DNA from: CAZRIZ01 sp964600285
GTDB lineage: Bacteria; Patescibacteriota; Saccharimonadia; Saccharimonadales; Saccharimonadaceae
Assembly (NCBI GenBank): GCA_964600285.1
Contig: CAZRIZ010000009.1
Coordinates: 1-29,479 of the forward strand
Length of the DNA stretch: 29,479 bases
Direction: 5' to 3'
In this document: positions 7,939 through 14,673 of the stretch, in pieces
How the letters are laid out: every line of letters starts with the position of its first letter
Numbering within the stretch: position 1 is the first letter of the stretch
Made by a program: the position numbers and the translations under genes
The notes under the pieces: generated by a model
Databases searched by the model: none
What the model was told of the DNA's origin: nothing
What the model saw: only the letters and a program-made list of their open reading frames with translations

Positions 7939-8562
7939 TTAAGCTTTATCGCTCGGCTTGGTTTTGCGTTTGTAGAACGCAGTCACACCGATTATCAAAG
8001 CGATGACGCCTACGACTAGCACCGTGGTTGAATAAGTCTCAAAAAATTCTAAAAGCGATGTCCAGTTTTCGCCCAGAATTGATCCAACCACCACTAAAAC
8101 AACGTTCCATAGCGCAGTTCCAGCGGTAGTGTAAAGCAAGAATTTGCCGATGGGCATTTCACTCATGCCGGCGGGAATTGAGATTAAGCTCCTGATAATT
8201 GGTATGAATCTACAAAGAAACACGGTTTTGTGGCCCTTGCTGTCGAACCACTCGTCGGCTTTGTCAATGTCGCTGTTTTTAAGTCGCAGAGTTTTGCCGA
8301 TTTTGCCAGAAATAATTTTTTTGAGTCGCTCTTTGTTGAAAATCTTGCCAATATAATAAAGAATCAGTGCGCCGACGATTGCGCCCAAGGTTGAAGCCAC
8401 TACCATGCCGAAGATATTTAGGTCGGTTGAGGTTGTCATAAAACCGCCAAATAATAGGATTACCTCAGATGGAATTGGCGGAAAAATGTTTTCAATCGCT
8501 ATCATCAGAAAAACGCCGATGTAGCCGAATTGATTCATTATCGAGATAATAATTTCTTCCAT
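7939..8562 (-). CDS. DedA-family membrane protein
   Basis: This 207-residue protein belongs to the DedA/VTT (SNARE-associated) superfamily, whose members act as lipid flippases for undecaprenyl phosphate or phospholipids and support envelope homeostasis. Visible family marks are E24 within the re-entrant segment IENIFPPIPSEVIL, a GGF turn, a second re-entrant segment with FIPIIRSLISIPAGMSEMP (with its conserved arginine), and a C-terminal helix (TTVLVVGVIALIIGVTAFY) with a lysine-rich tail. Length is typical. A TATAAT lies only 10 bases before the ATG, so the leader would be a few bases at most. A 13-base palindrome sits within the promoter spacer. Confidence 0.92.
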   Translation of the reverse strand: MEEIIISIMNQFGYIGVFLMIAIENIFPPIPSEVILLFGGFMTTSTDLNIFGMVVASTLGAIVGALILYYIGKIFNKERLKKIISGKIGKTLRLKNSDIDKADEWFDSKGHKTVFLCRFIPIIRSLISIPAGMSEMPIGKFLLYTTAGTALWNVVLVVVGSILGENWTSLLEFFETYSTTVLVVGVIALIIGVTAFYKRKTKPSDKA

Positions 8563-8572
8563 TGCCCGTCTT

Positions 8573-8595
8573 ATTATAAACTATCAAGCCTTGAT
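8573..8595 (-). promoter_or_regulatory. DedA gene -10 with spacer palindrome
   Basis: TATAAT on the minus strand (8573-8578) is preceded by ATCAAG-C-CTTGAT (8583-8595), a perfect palindrome placed between -10 and a poorly defined -35. It is a candidate operator. Confidence 0.45.
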
Positions 8596-8633
8596 TATTC
8601 TAAATTTAGCTTAAACAAATAAAATCAATAGAA

Positions 8634-8654
8634 AACCCCCGACTTGCGGGGGTT
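8634..8654 (-). terminator. Intrinsic terminator of array gene 6
   Basis: CCCCCG-ACTTG-CGGGGG flanked by AA/TT, followed by TTTTC on the minus strand. The core is identical to the terminators at 9614, 10661 and 12759. Confidence 0.93.
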
Positions 8655-8660
8655 GTTGCC

Positions 8661-8668
8661 CTATTCAG
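8661..8668. repeat. Gene-bracketing inverted repeat, 3' arm of gene 8671-9453
   Basis: CTATTCAG on the plus strand (CTGAATAG in the mRNA), two bases past the stop. It is the exact complement of 9471-9478 (8 bp). Confidence 0.7.
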
Positions 8669-8670
8669 TT

Positions 8671-9453
8671 TTAATATAGCGCTTTGGACAGCTCCAAGGT
8701 ATTTAAGCTCGAGACATCTTTGATCATCTCGAGCGCCCTGAGTACGTCGGTGTTGCAACTATTGAAGCGGTAGCCGAATATATTACCCGTCCTCTTAGCG
8801 TAGTTCGCTTTGAACTCCACTTTTTCGTTCCCTTTTTGGAATGAAAACAGTAGAGTGGCTTTGCCTCTACCGTGTATCAGTTCTCTGATATCCAGTTGTG
8901 TTTTGCCCTCAACACCCTGATTGGTAACCAAGGGACACTCAAGGAGCATAATCTGATTTCTTACGTATTGATAACGCAAGCTTAAGAAGCGCACGAAGTG
9001 CAGTAATAATACACTTTCTTCACCTTGAAACATCTGAACATCCTGTCGTTTTCGAATCTGATTCTCTGGGTGCAGTTTTTCCAGCGCTTGGTTCAGCATG
9101 TACTCAAACGACATAATCAATAGGTAATTACGCCGATCGCTTGACGCCTTGGTCGGGTCTTGAACGGACATGCCAAACCTGTTCTGGTCTTCCCAGTCTT
9201 TACGGTATAGTCTTACCCACTCCTCCTCGCTGTAAAAGAATGTCACTACGGCTCCGAGGACGACCTCGTCAAGATTGCCGAGCGCTTCGGTCAAGTCATC
9301 ATCAGTCGGATAACGTTTCTCGATAAACTTCGCCAGGAAGATATTCAAACAGCCCTTTTGGACTGTTTTTTCATCCGCCCCTTTTCCATACAGGAGACTC
9401 TCTTCGGCTTGCCTAACAGCCCCGGCAAGTTCCTTAACAGAATAATTTATCAT
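8671..9453 (-). CDS. Unknown protein, array family A (copy 4)
   Basis: A 260-residue soluble protein with no signal peptide or membrane helix. I do not recognise the family. It is clearly paralogous to 11865-12659 and more distantly to 12793-13638 and 13773-14651. Shared parts are an N-terminal helical region (NIFLAKFIEK, then DLTEAL and about 12 residues to AVVTFF), the motif W-V-x-x-Y-R-x-x-W (W79, Y83, R84, W87), a central LHFVRFL helix, then beta strands (VEFKANY) leading into NIFGYRFNSCNTDVLRALEMI with a conserved cysteine (C233). The ATG has GGGAGGG 6 bases upstream. It has its own promoter (9533-9561) and terminator and is bracketed by an 8-bp inverted repeat. Cytoplasmic location is inferred. 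Confidence 0.85.
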   Translation of the reverse strand: MINYSVKELAGAVRQAEESLLYGKGADEKTVQKGCLNIFLAKFIEKRYPTDDDLTEALGNLDEVVLGAVVTFFYSEEEWVRLYRKDWEDQNRFGMSVQDPTKASSDRRNYLLIMSFEYMLNQALEKLHPENQIRKRQDVQMFQGEESVLLLHFVRFLSLRYQYVRNQIMLLECPLVTNQGVEGKTQLDIRELIHGRGKATLLFSFQKGNEKVEFKANYAKRTGNIFGYRFNSCNTDVLRALEMIKDVSSLNTLELSKALY

Positions 9454-9470
9454 ATTTTTCCCTCCCTTTC

Positions 9471-9478
9471 CTGAATAG
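9471..9478. repeat. Gene-bracketing inverted repeat, 5' arm of gene 8671-9453
   Basis: CTGAATAG on the plus strand (CTATTCAG in the mRNA), directly before the SD region. It complements 8661-8668. Confidence 0.7.
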
Positions 9479-9532
9479 TGCGAGGTTTGGAATTAACGCA
9501 TTTAATGCCATATTCCCTGCACCTATCCTTTT

Positions 9533-9561
9533 ATTATAACACACTTTCATATCTTTGTCTA
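9533..9561 (-). promoter_or_regulatory. Promoter of array gene 8671-9453
   Basis: TAGACA (9556-9561), a 17-base spacer and TATAAT (9533-9538) on the minus strand. The leader of about 75 bases contains a small hairpin GCATT-T-AATGC. Confidence 0.75.
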
Positions 9562-9613
9562 TGTCTAGGCTAACGGCTGCGTTGGACGCTATGGTGCTTT
9601 TTACTAAAGAAAA

Positions 9614-9630
9614 CCCCCGACTTGCGGGGG
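9614..9630 (-). terminator. Intrinsic terminator of gene 9661-10554
   Basis: CCCCCG-ACTTG-CGGGGG with a TTTTC run on the minus strand; same core as three other terminators of the array. Confidence 0.93.
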
Positions 9631-9637
9631 CTATGTT

Positions 9638-9647
9638 ACTTATTCAG
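9638..9647. repeat. Gene-bracketing inverted repeat, 3' arm of gene 9661-10554
   Basis: ACTTATTCAG on the plus strand, 13 bases past the stop. It is the perfect 10-bp complement of 10579-10588. Confidence 0.75.
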
Positions 9648-9660
9648 TTTTATGGCGATG

Positions 9661-10554
9661 TTAGTAATTGTTGCCTGTCGGCACGGACTTGATGAACTCT
9701 CGATGAATTTTCTTGAGAGAAGCTCTTAGTTGTTCGTAATCCTCGAATCTAAGTTCTCCGTCACTCCTGCCGTAGTAATCCCGCGATGTTAGTAGATTTT
9801 CCACCTCTTTGATAATTCTTTTGTTGTAATGGAGGTCAACCGAAACTAACTGTTGTATTTCCATATCTCCAAGGGGAGTGCAGAATAGAAGTCGTGGGAA
9901 TTCGCTCTTTTTTGAGGTCTCTTTGTTGTCCATCACTTTGTAGGTCAAGGTCTTGCCCCACTCGGCGCGATATGGCCGCGCTATGTCTTGTATAAACACG
10001 TTATCAAAGATTTCGCAGACATAGTCGATTGTTTGGAGCCTCTTGTAGCGAATCGCACAATCTTTATGCGCTATAAAAACACCTTCTTTGCCGATTACTC
10101 TAGTGTCCTCGAGCTCACTGGGCAAGAAGTGCTCTCCGCAAACTGGACAAATCTCAATTTTTGCGAGACGATCTTCCACTGGTACACTTACCGGAGTGCT
10201 GAGTAACTCACACTCAAAACGCACATTTGTGCGGTACAGGGACTGCACTTTGCCAGCGTGGATCTGCTGATTGATTTTCCACAATAGCAAATCCTTAGCT
10301 GGGCCGGAAAAGACAGGGAAGCCTCTTTCGTTAAATTGTGCCAGCTTTAGCTGTTCACCAAAAAGAGTTATCTTGCAGGTGTCGGGTCGGGCGTAGCCTG
10401 GTATAGCGTATGGATTTGGTTGACTGGCCCAGTCATTTGTTGCCTTATCGTACCACCATGATTTTGCGTCCGAGCCACTTATCTGGAGCATCTCTCCGTG
10501 AGGAAATTTAGCAAGCTCCAACCTTGTTGTAATCGTCCATGTGTCTGTGTCCAT
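9661..10554 (-). CDS. Unknown protein, array family B (copy 2), predicted zinc site
   Basis: A 297-residue soluble protein of unknown function, paralogous to 10702-11709. Matching blocks are FNERGFPVF (about 74-82), VPVEDRLAKIEICPVCGEHF (124-143), VIGKEGVFIAHKDCA (153-167), ARPYRAEWGKTLTY and TPLGDM. The spacing C136-x2-C139 ... H163-x2-C166 is a likely zinc-binding CCHC treble-clef or ribbon-like site. It differs from family A in sequence but shares the same flanking architecture: AGGAGGG 7 bases before ATG, its own promoter, the common terminator and bracketing repeats. No membrane helix or export signal is visible. Whether the zinc site contacts nucleic acid or protein cannot be told. Confidence 0.85.
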   Translation of the reverse strand: MDTDTWTITTRLELAKFPHGEMLQISGSDAKSWWYDKATNDWASQPNPYAIPGYARPDTCKITLFGEQLKLAQFNERGFPVFSGPAKDLLLWKINQQIHAGKVQSLYRTNVRFECELLSTPVSVPVEDRLAKIEICPVCGEHFLPSELEDTRVIGKEGVFIAHKDCAIRYKRLQTIDYVCEIFDNVFIQDIARPYRAEWGKTLTYKVMDNKETSKKSEFPRLLFCTPLGDMEIQQLVSVDLHYNKRIIKEVENLLTSRDYYGRSDGELRFEDYEQLRASLKKIHREFIKSVPTGNNY

Positions 10555-10578
10555 TCTTCTACCCTCCTAGTTTTTTGT

Positions 10579-10588
10579 CTGAATAAGT
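10579..10588. repeat. Gene-bracketing inverted repeat, 5' arm of gene 9661-10554
   Basis: CTGAATAAGT on the plus strand (ACTTATTCAG in the mRNA), preceded in the mRNA by CACCTTAAAA. It pairs 10/10 with 9638-9647. Confidence 0.75.
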
Positions 10589-10628
10589 TTTTAAGGTGCT
10601 GTGCAGCTTTACGCTTCACACCTTCTAT

Positions 10629-10656
10629 ATTATACAATATTTATTAACTAAAGCAA
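10629..10656 (-). promoter_or_regulatory. Promoter of array gene 9661-10554
   Basis: TTGCTT (10651-10656), a 16-base spacer and TATAAT (10629-10634) on the minus strand. The leader can form a hairpin from AAGGTG and CACCTT just before the bracketing repeat. Confidence 0.8.
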
Positions 10657-10660
10657 AGAA

Positions 10661-10681
10661 AACCCCCGACTTGCGGGGGTT
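10661..10681 (-). terminator. Intrinsic terminator of gene 10702-11709
   Basis: AACCCCCG-ACTTG-CGGGGGTT followed by TTTTC on the minus strand; its U-run ends 5 bases before the next gene's -35. Confidence 0.93.
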
Positions 10682-10684
10682 CTT

Positions 10685-10694
10685 GCTTATTCAG
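10685..10694. repeat. Gene-bracketing inverted repeat, 3' arm of gene 10702-11709
   Basis: GCTTATTCAG on the plus strand, just past the stop. The partner at 11735 keeps CTGAA and the outer AAGC, but the central T is replaced by AA. Confidence 0.55.
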
Positions 10695-10701
10695 ACTGTG
10701 A

Positions 10702-11709
10702 CTAAGTGTCCAGGAATTGCCTAATTGCTAGGTTAGTAGCAGAGGTTTGGGACTGTTCAGGCAACTTCTTGCGAAACTTTTCTGGCCAATAGTCGCGATG
10801 ACTTTCTTTGTGCCATGATATCATACCGAGTGGAAAGAATATCTCAGAGGATATACCTATCCAGTTGTGAACCGTAATTGTTTTGCCACCAAGCTCGGGA
10901 ACATCTTCCTCGAAAGTGATGTTGATGGTGAGTTTTGTGGCCAAAAAGTTAACCACGTCAACTCTGATATGCCCCAATGGCGTGTCAAACATAACGGACA
11001 GGTCAGTGTCAATGTCGCTGTCGTTGTTATGCTTCTTTGGCAAGATGGTAAACCTGATGGTTTTCCCCCACTGCGCTTGATAGCCTATGGGTCTTGAATT
11101 ATCGACAAAAGTTCTGTGCATCTCCCAGCAAATTTCATGAATCGCTACCTTACGGTAGTATTCATGCGCACATTCTTTGTGTGCTAGGAATTCTCCGTTT
11201 TTGCCGATCGGCTTAGTCTTCCAGAGTTCGTCTGGGCGGAATTTGCGGCCACAGATGCAGAACGCCGTTCCGCTCAATCGCTGTTCGACTGGTATGATTA
11301 CAATCTTGTCGGTGAGAGTAAACTCGAAGTTCACTCTGGCTTGGTCGGGTGTCTCAATCTGACCATCGCAGATCATCTGAAACACCATCATTTGCAAGAC
11401 TCTTTTAGTAGGCTCAATCCACAGCGGGAATCCTCGTTCATCAAAGTGGATAACTGGGATTTCTGCTGGGCTTGGTTTTCTGTCCAGCTTGAGGCTACAT
11501 GTTCCGGGCACGACGTATAGTGGTCCGAAACGCCCCAGTCTGACTTCCTCGTTCTGTTTAAGAATCCAGTCTTTTGTGTCGGGATCGGCCTGTATTTCAT
11601 GCTTGTGTGTTCCGTCTAACACGAAAGCCGTTTGCCCTAGGTAGGGAATCGCCTTCAGCGGTAGAGTTCCTCGGATTTTTACCCCTTCGTTTTTTCCATT
11701 AGTAGCCAT
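10702..11709 (-). CDS. Unknown protein, array family B (copy 1), atypical CxC zinc motif
   Basis: A 335-residue soluble protein of unknown function, paralogous to 9661-10554 and about 40 residues longer. Shared blocks are FDERGFPLW (89-97), VEQRLSGTAFCICGRKF (141-157), PIGKNGEFLAHKECA (167-181), SRPIGYQAQWGKTIRF and DTPLGHI. The predicted metal ligands are C151, C153, H177 and C180. The first pair is spaced C-x-C instead of the C-x2-C of its paralogue, which may alter or abolish metal binding. AGGAGGG precedes the ATG by 6 bases. Its leader holds a hairpin with a six-U tract (11752-11777), so expression may be attenuated. The bracketing repeat is degenerate on the 5' side. Confidence 0.85.
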   Translation of the reverse strand: MATNGKNEGVKIRGTLPLKAIPYLGQTAFVLDGTHKHEIQADPDTKDWILKQNEEVRLGRFGPLYVVPGTCSLKLDRKPSPAEIPVIHFDERGFPLWIEPTKRVLQMMVFQMICDGQIETPDQARVNFEFTLTDKIVIIPVEQRLSGTAFCICGRKFRPDELWKTKPIGKNGEFLAHKECAHEYYRKVAIHEICWEMHRTFVDNSRPIGYQAQWGKTIRFTILPKKHNNDSDIDTDLSVMFDTPLGHIRVDVVNFLATKLTINITFEEDVPELGGKTITVHNWIGISSEIFFPLGMISWHKESHRDYWPEKFRKKLPEQSQTSATNLAIRQFLDT

Positions 11710-11734
11710 TTTTACCCTCCTAATTTTTGTCGGT

Positions 11735-11745
11735 CTGAAAAAAGC
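11735..11745. repeat. Degenerate 5' arm of bracketing repeat, gene 10702-11709
   Basis: CTGAAAAAAGC on the plus strand, compared with CTGAATAAGC expected from 10685-10694. The core is damaged, but the outer AAGC still matches its partner. Confidence 0.45.
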
Positions 11746-11751
11746 AATGTT

Positions 11752-11777
11752 AAAAAACTAGGTAGTACCACTACCTA
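11752..11777 (-). terminator. Leader hairpin with U-tract (possible attenuator)
   Basis: On the minus strand TAGGTAGT-GGT-ACTACCTA (8-bp stem, 11759-11777) is followed by G and six T. It lies between the promoter of gene 10702-11709 and its SD, where an intrinsic terminator would stop most transcripts early. An upstream ACCT could compete for the left arm. Confidence 0.6.
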
Positions 11778-11794
11778 ACAAAGGTTATCTTCCT

Positions 11795-11823
11795 ATTATA
11801 GCATATTTTTATTATTAACGCAA
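11795..11823 (-). promoter_or_regulatory. Promoter of array gene 10702-11709
   Basis: TTGCGT (11818-11823), a 17-base spacer and TATAAT (11795-11800) on the minus strand. The -35 lies directly after the terminator of the upstream gene. Confidence 0.8.
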
Positions 11824-11825
11824 TA

Positions 11826-11852
11826 AAATACCCTGGTTAATCCAGGGTATTT
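11826..11852 (-). terminator. Intrinsic terminator of gene 11865-12659
   Basis: Perfect 11-bp stem AAATACCCTGG with its complement and a 5-base loop, then T-rich on the minus strand. Its sequence is unrelated to the CCCCCG type of the neighbours. Confidence 0.9.
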
Positions 11853-11859
11853 GGTGTTC

Positions 11860-11868
11860 CTTATTCAG
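11860..11868. repeat. Gene-bracketing inverted repeat, 3' arm of gene 11865-12659
   Basis: CTTATTCAG on the plus strand; the gene's TGA stop lies inside it (CTGAATAAG in the mRNA). It is the exact 9-bp complement of 12677-12685. Confidence 0.72.
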
Positions 11869-12659
11869 TTTTGTTGCGGCGTTAACTGTGCCAGTGAGTA
11901 TGAGACTGCTACTGAGACATCCTCAATTATCTTGAGGGCCGTGTATACGGCGCAATTGCATTCGATTAGGCGATAGTTGAAGATATTTCTCATCTCTCTG
12001 TTGTAGGTCGCTTTGAACTTCACTTTTTCGGAGCCTTTTTGGAACGAAAACACCAATGTGCCTCTAAGGTTACTATGTATTACTCCAATCATGATAATCA
12101 GCTGTGCTTTGCTGTCGAGTCTTGGCAGGATTATGGGGAAATTTTGAGATCCAATTTGCTCATACAGGTATTGATAATGAGCGCTCAAGAAGCGTCCGAG
12201 GTGTAATCGTAATACGCTTCTTTCGGCTTCAAGCATCTGAAGACTCTGTTTCGGACGATACCGATTCTCTGGGTCCACCCATTCAAGCGCATTATTCAGA
12301 GTGTGCTCGAATAGAGTAATCAATCTGTAACTACGTTGGCTACTTGTTGCCAGCGTTGGGTCAGACATTTTGGTCTTGTTCTGGTCTTCCCATTCCTTGC
12401 GGTAGGGCTCTGCCCATTCCTCCCTTTCGTCAAAAAACACCACTATGGCCCTGAGGACAATCTCATCAAGGTTGTTGAGCGCCTTGGTCAGGCTGTCATT
12501 GGTTGGGTAATGTTTTTTGATGAATTTCGCCAAGTAGATGTTCAGATAGCCCTTTTGGACTATTTCGTCATCGTAGGGTGCCGCTCCTTTTAGCAAGTAA
12601 CTCTCGCTAGCCTGCCTAAGAGCCCGGGTAAATTCCGTAACAGGATACTCCGTCGCCAT
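11865..12659 (-). CDS. Unknown protein, array family A (copy 3)
   Basis: A 264-residue soluble protein, the closest paralogue of 8671-9453 (shared YLNIYLAKFIKKHYPT, YRKEWEDQN, VFSFQKGSEKVKFKATY, NIFNYRLIECN, ALKIIEDVS). It lacks any signal peptide and its function is unknown. A reading from GTG at 12671 would start inside the SD (AAAGGTGGG), which is well spaced from the ATG at 12659, so the ATG was chosen. The stop TGA is part of the bracketing repeat, so the repeat's 3' arm is under both coding and non-coding constraint. The promoter closely resembles that of the next gene upstream; the terminator is of a different sequence from most of the array. Confidence 0.85.
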   Translation of the reverse strand: MATEYPVTEFTRALRQASESYLLKGAAPYDDEIVQKGYLNIYLAKFIKKHYPTNDSLTKALNNLDEIVLRAIVVFFDEREEWAEPYRKEWEDQNKTKMSDPTLATSSQRSYRLITLFEHTLNNALEWVDPENRYRPKQSLQMLEAERSVLRLHLGRFLSAHYQYLYEQIGSQNFPIILPRLDSKAQLIIMIGVIHSNLRGTLVFSFQKGSEKVKFKATYNREMRNIFNYRLIECNCAVYTALKIIEDVSVAVSYSLAQLTPQQN

Positions 12660-12676
12660 CTCTTTTCCCACCTTTC

Positions 12677-12685
12677 CTGAATAAG
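12677..12685. repeat. Gene-bracketing inverted repeat, 5' arm of gene 11865-12659
   Basis: CTGAATAAG on the plus strand, preceded in the mRNA by GTACCTTAAAAA, a leader block shared with other array genes. Confidence 0.72.
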
Positions 12686-12706
12686 TTTTTAAGGTACTAT
12701 CCGTTT

Positions 12707-12735
12707 ATTATATAATATTTTGGTTGTATAAGCAA
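12707..12735 (-). promoter_or_regulatory. Promoter of array gene 11865-12659
   Basis: TTGCTT (12730-12735), a 17-base spacer and TATAAT (12707-12712) on the minus strand. Most of the surrounding 60 bases match the promoter at 13687-13715. Confidence 0.85.
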
Positions 12736-12758
12736 TGAAATTTTATGGCATAAGAAAT

Positions 12759-12775
12759 CCCCCGACTTGCGGGGG
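12759..12775 (-). terminator. Intrinsic terminator of gene 12793-13638
   Basis: CCCCCG-ACTTG-CGGGGG, followed by ATTTC on the minus strand; same core as three other array terminators. Confidence 0.9.
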
Positions 12776-12786
12776 AGTTGTTGTTG

Positions 12787-12796
12787 ATCTATTCAG
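12787..12796. repeat. Gene-bracketing inverted repeat, 3' arm of gene 12793-13638
   Basis: ATCTATTCAG on the plus strand, containing the TGA stop of the gene in the mRNA. It is the perfect 10-bp complement of 13656-13665. Confidence 0.75.
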
Positions 12797-13638
12797 ACTT
12801 CTTCCTCTTCCTTGATGTGGAGGTTGAGGTGCCAGCTATTGGACATTTCCTGGATCATCTGGAGAGCTGCAATAACGTCGGTGTTACAGGTGTCAAAGCC
12901 GTACTTAATAAAGGCGCCACACCCTTCTTCTTGTTTTACCCAAAATCCTAGTTCTTCTACCTTATCTTCCTGCTCGGTTATGCGCAAGAACCTAAAGGCT
13001 AGCCTGTCGAGGTGCTCTCTAGAAACTACTAGCTGTGTCTTTCCGTAAAAACAGGTAAGTGGCTTCACGGACAGAGCAGAGAATGTTCTGTGCATGTGAC
13101 TGCCGGTAAACCTTCCGTGAAGAAAGCGACTGAAGTACAGATTTAGCAAGGCTTTTTCCGAATTTAACATTGAGTGCCGTTTTGTCTTAATAAAGCCTGT
13201 CCTGTGGCGGTGCAGGTTATTGAACGCATCAACTAGGGCGGTGTCGAGCATATCAACCAAGGAGTCGTTTTGTGATAGAACAGGTGCAGATGTCCTACTT
13301 GACACCATCGTTGGATCTACTAGCTCTGGTTGATCTCCTCTGACTGAATTCCCACTCTTTAGCCATCGAGTACGGTACGGTCTTACCCAGCCTTCGTTTG
13401 AATGGACTAAGGTTGTTATGGCATGAGCGATAATTGAGTCTCTCCACCCTTTGAGTAGCTCTGTTAAATCTTCAATGCCAGAGTAGCTCTTCTCAAACAG
13501 ATCCGCAAGGTAATTGCTGACATGCCCTTCGTATAGGAATCTGTGATTGTAGGGATATTCTGAGATAGACAGCATGCCTTGCTCCCCATCTTTTCTGAGC
13601 GCTTCAACAAAAGCCTTAGATGAAATCAAAATTGACAC
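12793..13638 (-). CDS. Unknown protein, array family A (copy 2)
   Basis: A 281-residue soluble protein of unknown function. Family A marks are NYLADLFEKSY with IEDLTELL, EGWVRPYRTRW, LYFSRFLHGRF, and FIKYGFDTCNTDVIAALQMIQEMS near the C-terminus with the conserved cysteine. It is more diverged than the 8671/11865 pair and ends in an acidic run (KEEEEV). The start is GTG at 13638 with AGGAGGG 6 bases upstream; no ATG is better placed. The TGA stop lies within the bracketing repeat. Its promoter region is nearly the same as that of gene 11865-12659, which suggests duplication of gene and promoter together or later gene conversion. Confidence 0.85.
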   Translation of the reverse strand: MSILISSKAFVEALRKDGEQGMLSISEYPYNHRFLYEGHVSNYLADLFEKSYSGIEDLTELLKGWRDSIIAHAITTLVHSNEGWVRPYRTRWLKSGNSVRGDQPELVDPTMVSSRTSAPVLSQNDSLVDMLDTALVDAFNNLHRHRTGFIKTKRHSMLNSEKALLNLYFSRFLHGRFTGSHMHRTFSALSVKPLTCFYGKTQLVVSREHLDRLAFRFLRITEQEDKVEELGFWVKQEEGCGAFIKYGFDTCNTDVIAALQMIQEMSNSWHLNLHIKEEEEV

Positions 13639-13655
13639 GACTTTCCCTCCTCTTT

Positions 13656-13665
13656 CTGAATAGAT
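13656..13665. repeat. Gene-bracketing inverted repeat, 5' arm of gene 12793-13638
   Basis: CTGAATAGAT on the plus strand (ATCTATTCAG in the mRNA), pairing 10/10 with 12787-12796. Confidence 0.75.
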
Positions 13666-13686
13666 TTGTTAAGGTACTAGACATCT

Positions 13687-13715
13687 ATTATATAATATTT
13701 TGGCTATACGAGCAA
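13687..13715 (-). promoter_or_regulatory. Promoter of array gene 12793-13638
   Basis: TTGCTC (13710-13715), a 17-base spacer and TATAAT (13687-13692) on the minus strand, followed by TAGTACCTTAA before the repeat arm. Confidence 0.85.
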
Positions 13716-13734
13716 TGAAGCTTTATGGTATAAA

Positions 13735-13754
13735 AAAGCCCTCGTAAGGGCTTT
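13735..13754 (-). terminator. Intrinsic terminator of gene 13773-14651
   Basis: AAAGCCCT-CGTA-AGGGCTTT (8-bp stem) followed by a T-run on the minus strand. Confidence 0.9.
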
Positions 13755-13758
13755 GTTG

Positions 13759-13768
13759 ATCTATCCAG
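13759..13768. repeat. Gene-bracketing inverted repeat, 3' arm of gene 13773-14651
   Basis: ATCTATCCAG on the plus strand. It pairs with 14674-14683 at 9 of 10 positions, the tenth being a G-U pair in RNA. Confidence 0.68.
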
Positions 13769-13772
13769 TAGA

Positions 13773-14651
13773 TTATTTGGTGAGCGTGGCTACGTCAAGA
13801 TGAATTGACAGCTGCTTAATCGTTTGGAGGGCGGTAATCATATCAACCTTACACTCCTTGAGGCGGTAGTTAAACACATCACGTGTGGTAGGGTTATATA
13901 TGCCGGCAACAAACACTAGTGCGATATAACTCTCTCCGGTCTTAGGGTCTTCTTTTTTGATCACGAACTTCAAGTGATCAGTGATTTCAAAGATTTCTAG
14001 GAGCACTCTGTTGTCAGCATCTCCGATCCAGCCGGTGTTCATGGCGTCATAGACGAAGGCTTCGCGTAATCCATCATGAAACCATGCCTTGTTCAAGAAC
14101 TGTCCAAAATGCATCCACAGCACGCGAGATTCAGCCTCTCGTAGGTTGGGGAGAAGGTTAATCATTCTGGGTAGCCAGCCGCTATCGGGTCTGGTGCCAA
14201 GAACTTGTCTTAACTCCCGATCCTCGTCAAAGCTCAAAAGACCAAGACCACTTGTGACTGTCTCCATCAGCACGGTTTGGCACATACTAAATAGCTCGGC
14301 TTCATTGGAGTCTTTGAGGGACGATTCTGGGTAAAATAGGTCCCCTTGCTTGCCACAACCCTTCCAATGCTCGCGGTATGGCTCAACCCAGTCTTCTTGC
14401 GAATAAACCAGGTTCGTGACGGCACGAAGTATGGTTTGCTCGAGATGTTGAAATGCTTTGGTCAGGTCATTGGTTGTCCAACCTTGCCTTTCGATAAAGT
14501 CGGCCAAGTAGTCGTAGAGCGCTCCGCTAGACATAAACTTGAAATTGTCTCCACGGTAGTGGCAAGCGTAGTTCAACTTACACAACTTCCTAGGACCGTT
14601 CTTGTTTCTCAGAATTTTGATTAGGCTTCTGATGGGTCGCTCATTCTTCAT
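13773..14651 (-). CDS. Unknown protein, array family A (copy 1)
   Basis: A 292-residue soluble protein and the first gene of the array in the direction of transcription. It carries the family A blocks: LYDYLADFIERQGW with NDLTKAF, EDWVEPYREHW, LWMHFGQFLNKAW, and DVFNYRLKECKVDMITALQTIKQLS. Extra residues lie in the N-terminus (basic, IRSLIKILRNKNGPRKL) and before the central helix. The function is unknown. An A-rich stretch and GGGGGG precede the ATG at 14651 by 9 bases. An ATG 8 bases upstream opens only a three-codon frame whose TGA overlaps the true start (ATGA); it is too close to the SD to be a likely start. The promoter at 14728-14756 lies partly within a hairpin behind the ABC transporter gene. 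Confidence 0.85.
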   Translation of the reverse strand: MKNERPIRSLIKILRNKNGPRKLCKLNYACHYRGDNFKFMSSGALYDYLADFIERQGWTTNDLTKAFQHLEQTILRAVTNLVYSQEDWVEPYREHWKGCGKQGDLFYPESSLKDSNEAELFSMCQTVLMETVTSGLGLLSFDEDRELRQVLGTRPDSGWLPRMINLLPNLREAESRVLWMHFGQFLNKAWFHDGLREAFVYDAMNTGWIGDADNRVLLEIFEITDHLKFVIKKEDPKTGESYIALVFVAGIYNPTTRDVFNYRLKECKVDMITALQTIKQLSIHLDVATLTK

Positions 14652-14673
14652 CTGTCCATGCCCCCCTTTTTTT

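Noticed and set aside
12660..12671. GTG start for the family A gene at 12671
   Set aside because: The GTG is part of the SD (AAAGGTGGG) of the ATG at 12659.
8634..13754. Regularly spaced identical GC-rich repeats as a CRISPR array
   Set aside because: The repeats are terminator stems about 1 kb apart with genes between them; there are no short spacers and no cas genes.
14649..14660. Three-codon upstream frame (MDR) overlapping the start of gene 13773-14651
   Set aside because: Its ATG is one base from the SD G-run, too close for initiation, while the main ATG is well spaced.
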